Below are positions 7,140-7,334 of a stretch of 7,334 nucleotides of DNA, in pieces; positions within the stretch are counted from its first letter, which is position 1; each line of letters opens with the position of its first letter. The translations under genes were made by a program, and so were the position numbers. The stretch is taken from positions 1-7,334 of the forward strand of contig JAJPEO010000260.1 in NCBI GenBank assembly GCA_021166815.1, given 5' to 3'. The notes beneath the pieces were generated by a model. That model was not told the DNA's origin. It saw only the letters and a program-made list of their open reading frames with translations, and searched no databases. The stretch comes from Nocardioides sp. (GTDB taxonomy: Bacteria > Actinomycetota > Actinomycetes > Propionibacteriales > Nocardioidaceae).

Positions 7140-7334
7140 TCAACCCGTCTTCGCAGGGACGACCTGCAGGTAGATCATGCTGAGCACGAAGTTGGCGACG
7201 AACAGCAGCAGGAACGTGATCACCACCGACTCGTTGACCGCGTCGCCGACTCCCTTGGGTCCGCCGTTGGCGTTCATGCCCTTGTACGACGCCACGACGG
7301 CCGCGATGAGGCCGAACACCAGGGCCTTGAGCAG
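7140..7334 (-). CDS. yrbEA: YrbE/MlaE-family ABC permease, subunit A (3' end only)
   Basis: This is the C-terminal 64 residues of an MlaE-family permease, and the gene continues past the right edge. I translated it by hand from the minus strand. It begins LLKALVFGLIAAVV and contains the family's conserved loop SYKGMNANGGPKGVGDAVNES. A last membrane helix follows (about VVITFLLLFVANFVLSMIY), then a short tail ending PAKTG. Two TGA stops stand in tandem (7142-7140 and 7139-7137). In mce loci the two YrbE proteins form the membrane-embedded part of an ABC-type lipid importer, powered by an MceG/Mkl ATPase encoded elsewhere. The YKG-NA-GG-KGVG-AVN pattern and the position directly upstream of a second YrbE and mceA make the family call firm. 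The A label rests on gene order only. Confidence 0.93.
   Translation of the reverse strand: MLKALVFGLIAAVVASYKGMNANGGPKGVGDAVNESVVITFLLLFVANFVLSMIYLQVVPAKTG

Noticed and set aside
1..7334. Search for tRNA or rRNA genes, CRISPR arrays, insertion sequences, promoters and terminators
   Set aside because: Coding sequence fills the window apart from a few bases. I saw no direct-repeat arrays, transposase motifs, tRNA-like folds or T-tract terminators on the minus strand.

Overview
The window is a stretch of one mce (mammalian cell entry) lipid-transport operon from a high-GC actinobacterium. All genes read on the minus strand, so transcription runs from the right edge (7334) to the left edge (1). 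The strong G/C bias at third codon positions and the classic actinobacterial order of two YrbE permeases followed by six MCE proteins (A to F) point to Actinomycetota. A non-mycobacterial lineage such as Nocardioidaceae is my guess from the short, tail-less MceC and MceD and the GC-rich codon use. I cannot prove it from this window.

Layout in transcription order: yrbEA (3' end only, 7334 to 7140), yrbEB (7133 to 6309), mceA (6312 or 6303 to 5017), mceB (5020 to 3989), mceC (3992 to 3027), mceD (3025 to 1880), mceE, a lipoprotein (1883 to 513), and mceF (516 to beyond position 1, 5' part only). There is no intergenic space. Stop and start codons overlap by 4 nt at five junctions, are 1 nt apart at mceC/mceD, and are about 7 nt apart at yrbEA/yrbEB. 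No promoter, terminator, RNA gene, mobile element or CRISPR array is visible. The promoter must lie to the right of the window and any terminator to the left.

How the genes work together: in the characterised mycobacterial systems, two YrbE (MlaE-family) proteins form the inner-membrane permease of an ABC importer. The six different Mce proteins, each with one MCE domain and a long helical segment, assemble into a heterohexameric tunnel that carries a hydrophobic substrate (fatty acids for Mce1, cholesterol for Mce4) across the cell envelope. MceE is the lipid-anchored subunit. The ATPase (MceG/Mkl) and accessory Mas proteins are not in this window. The substrate cannot be read from the sequence.

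This is a well-formed member of a known system, not a new one. The points worth a second look are the tight translational coupling with an SD-like site at most starts, a hairpin over the mceC start, the uneven distribution of cysteine pairs among the subunits, and the short MceC and MceD.
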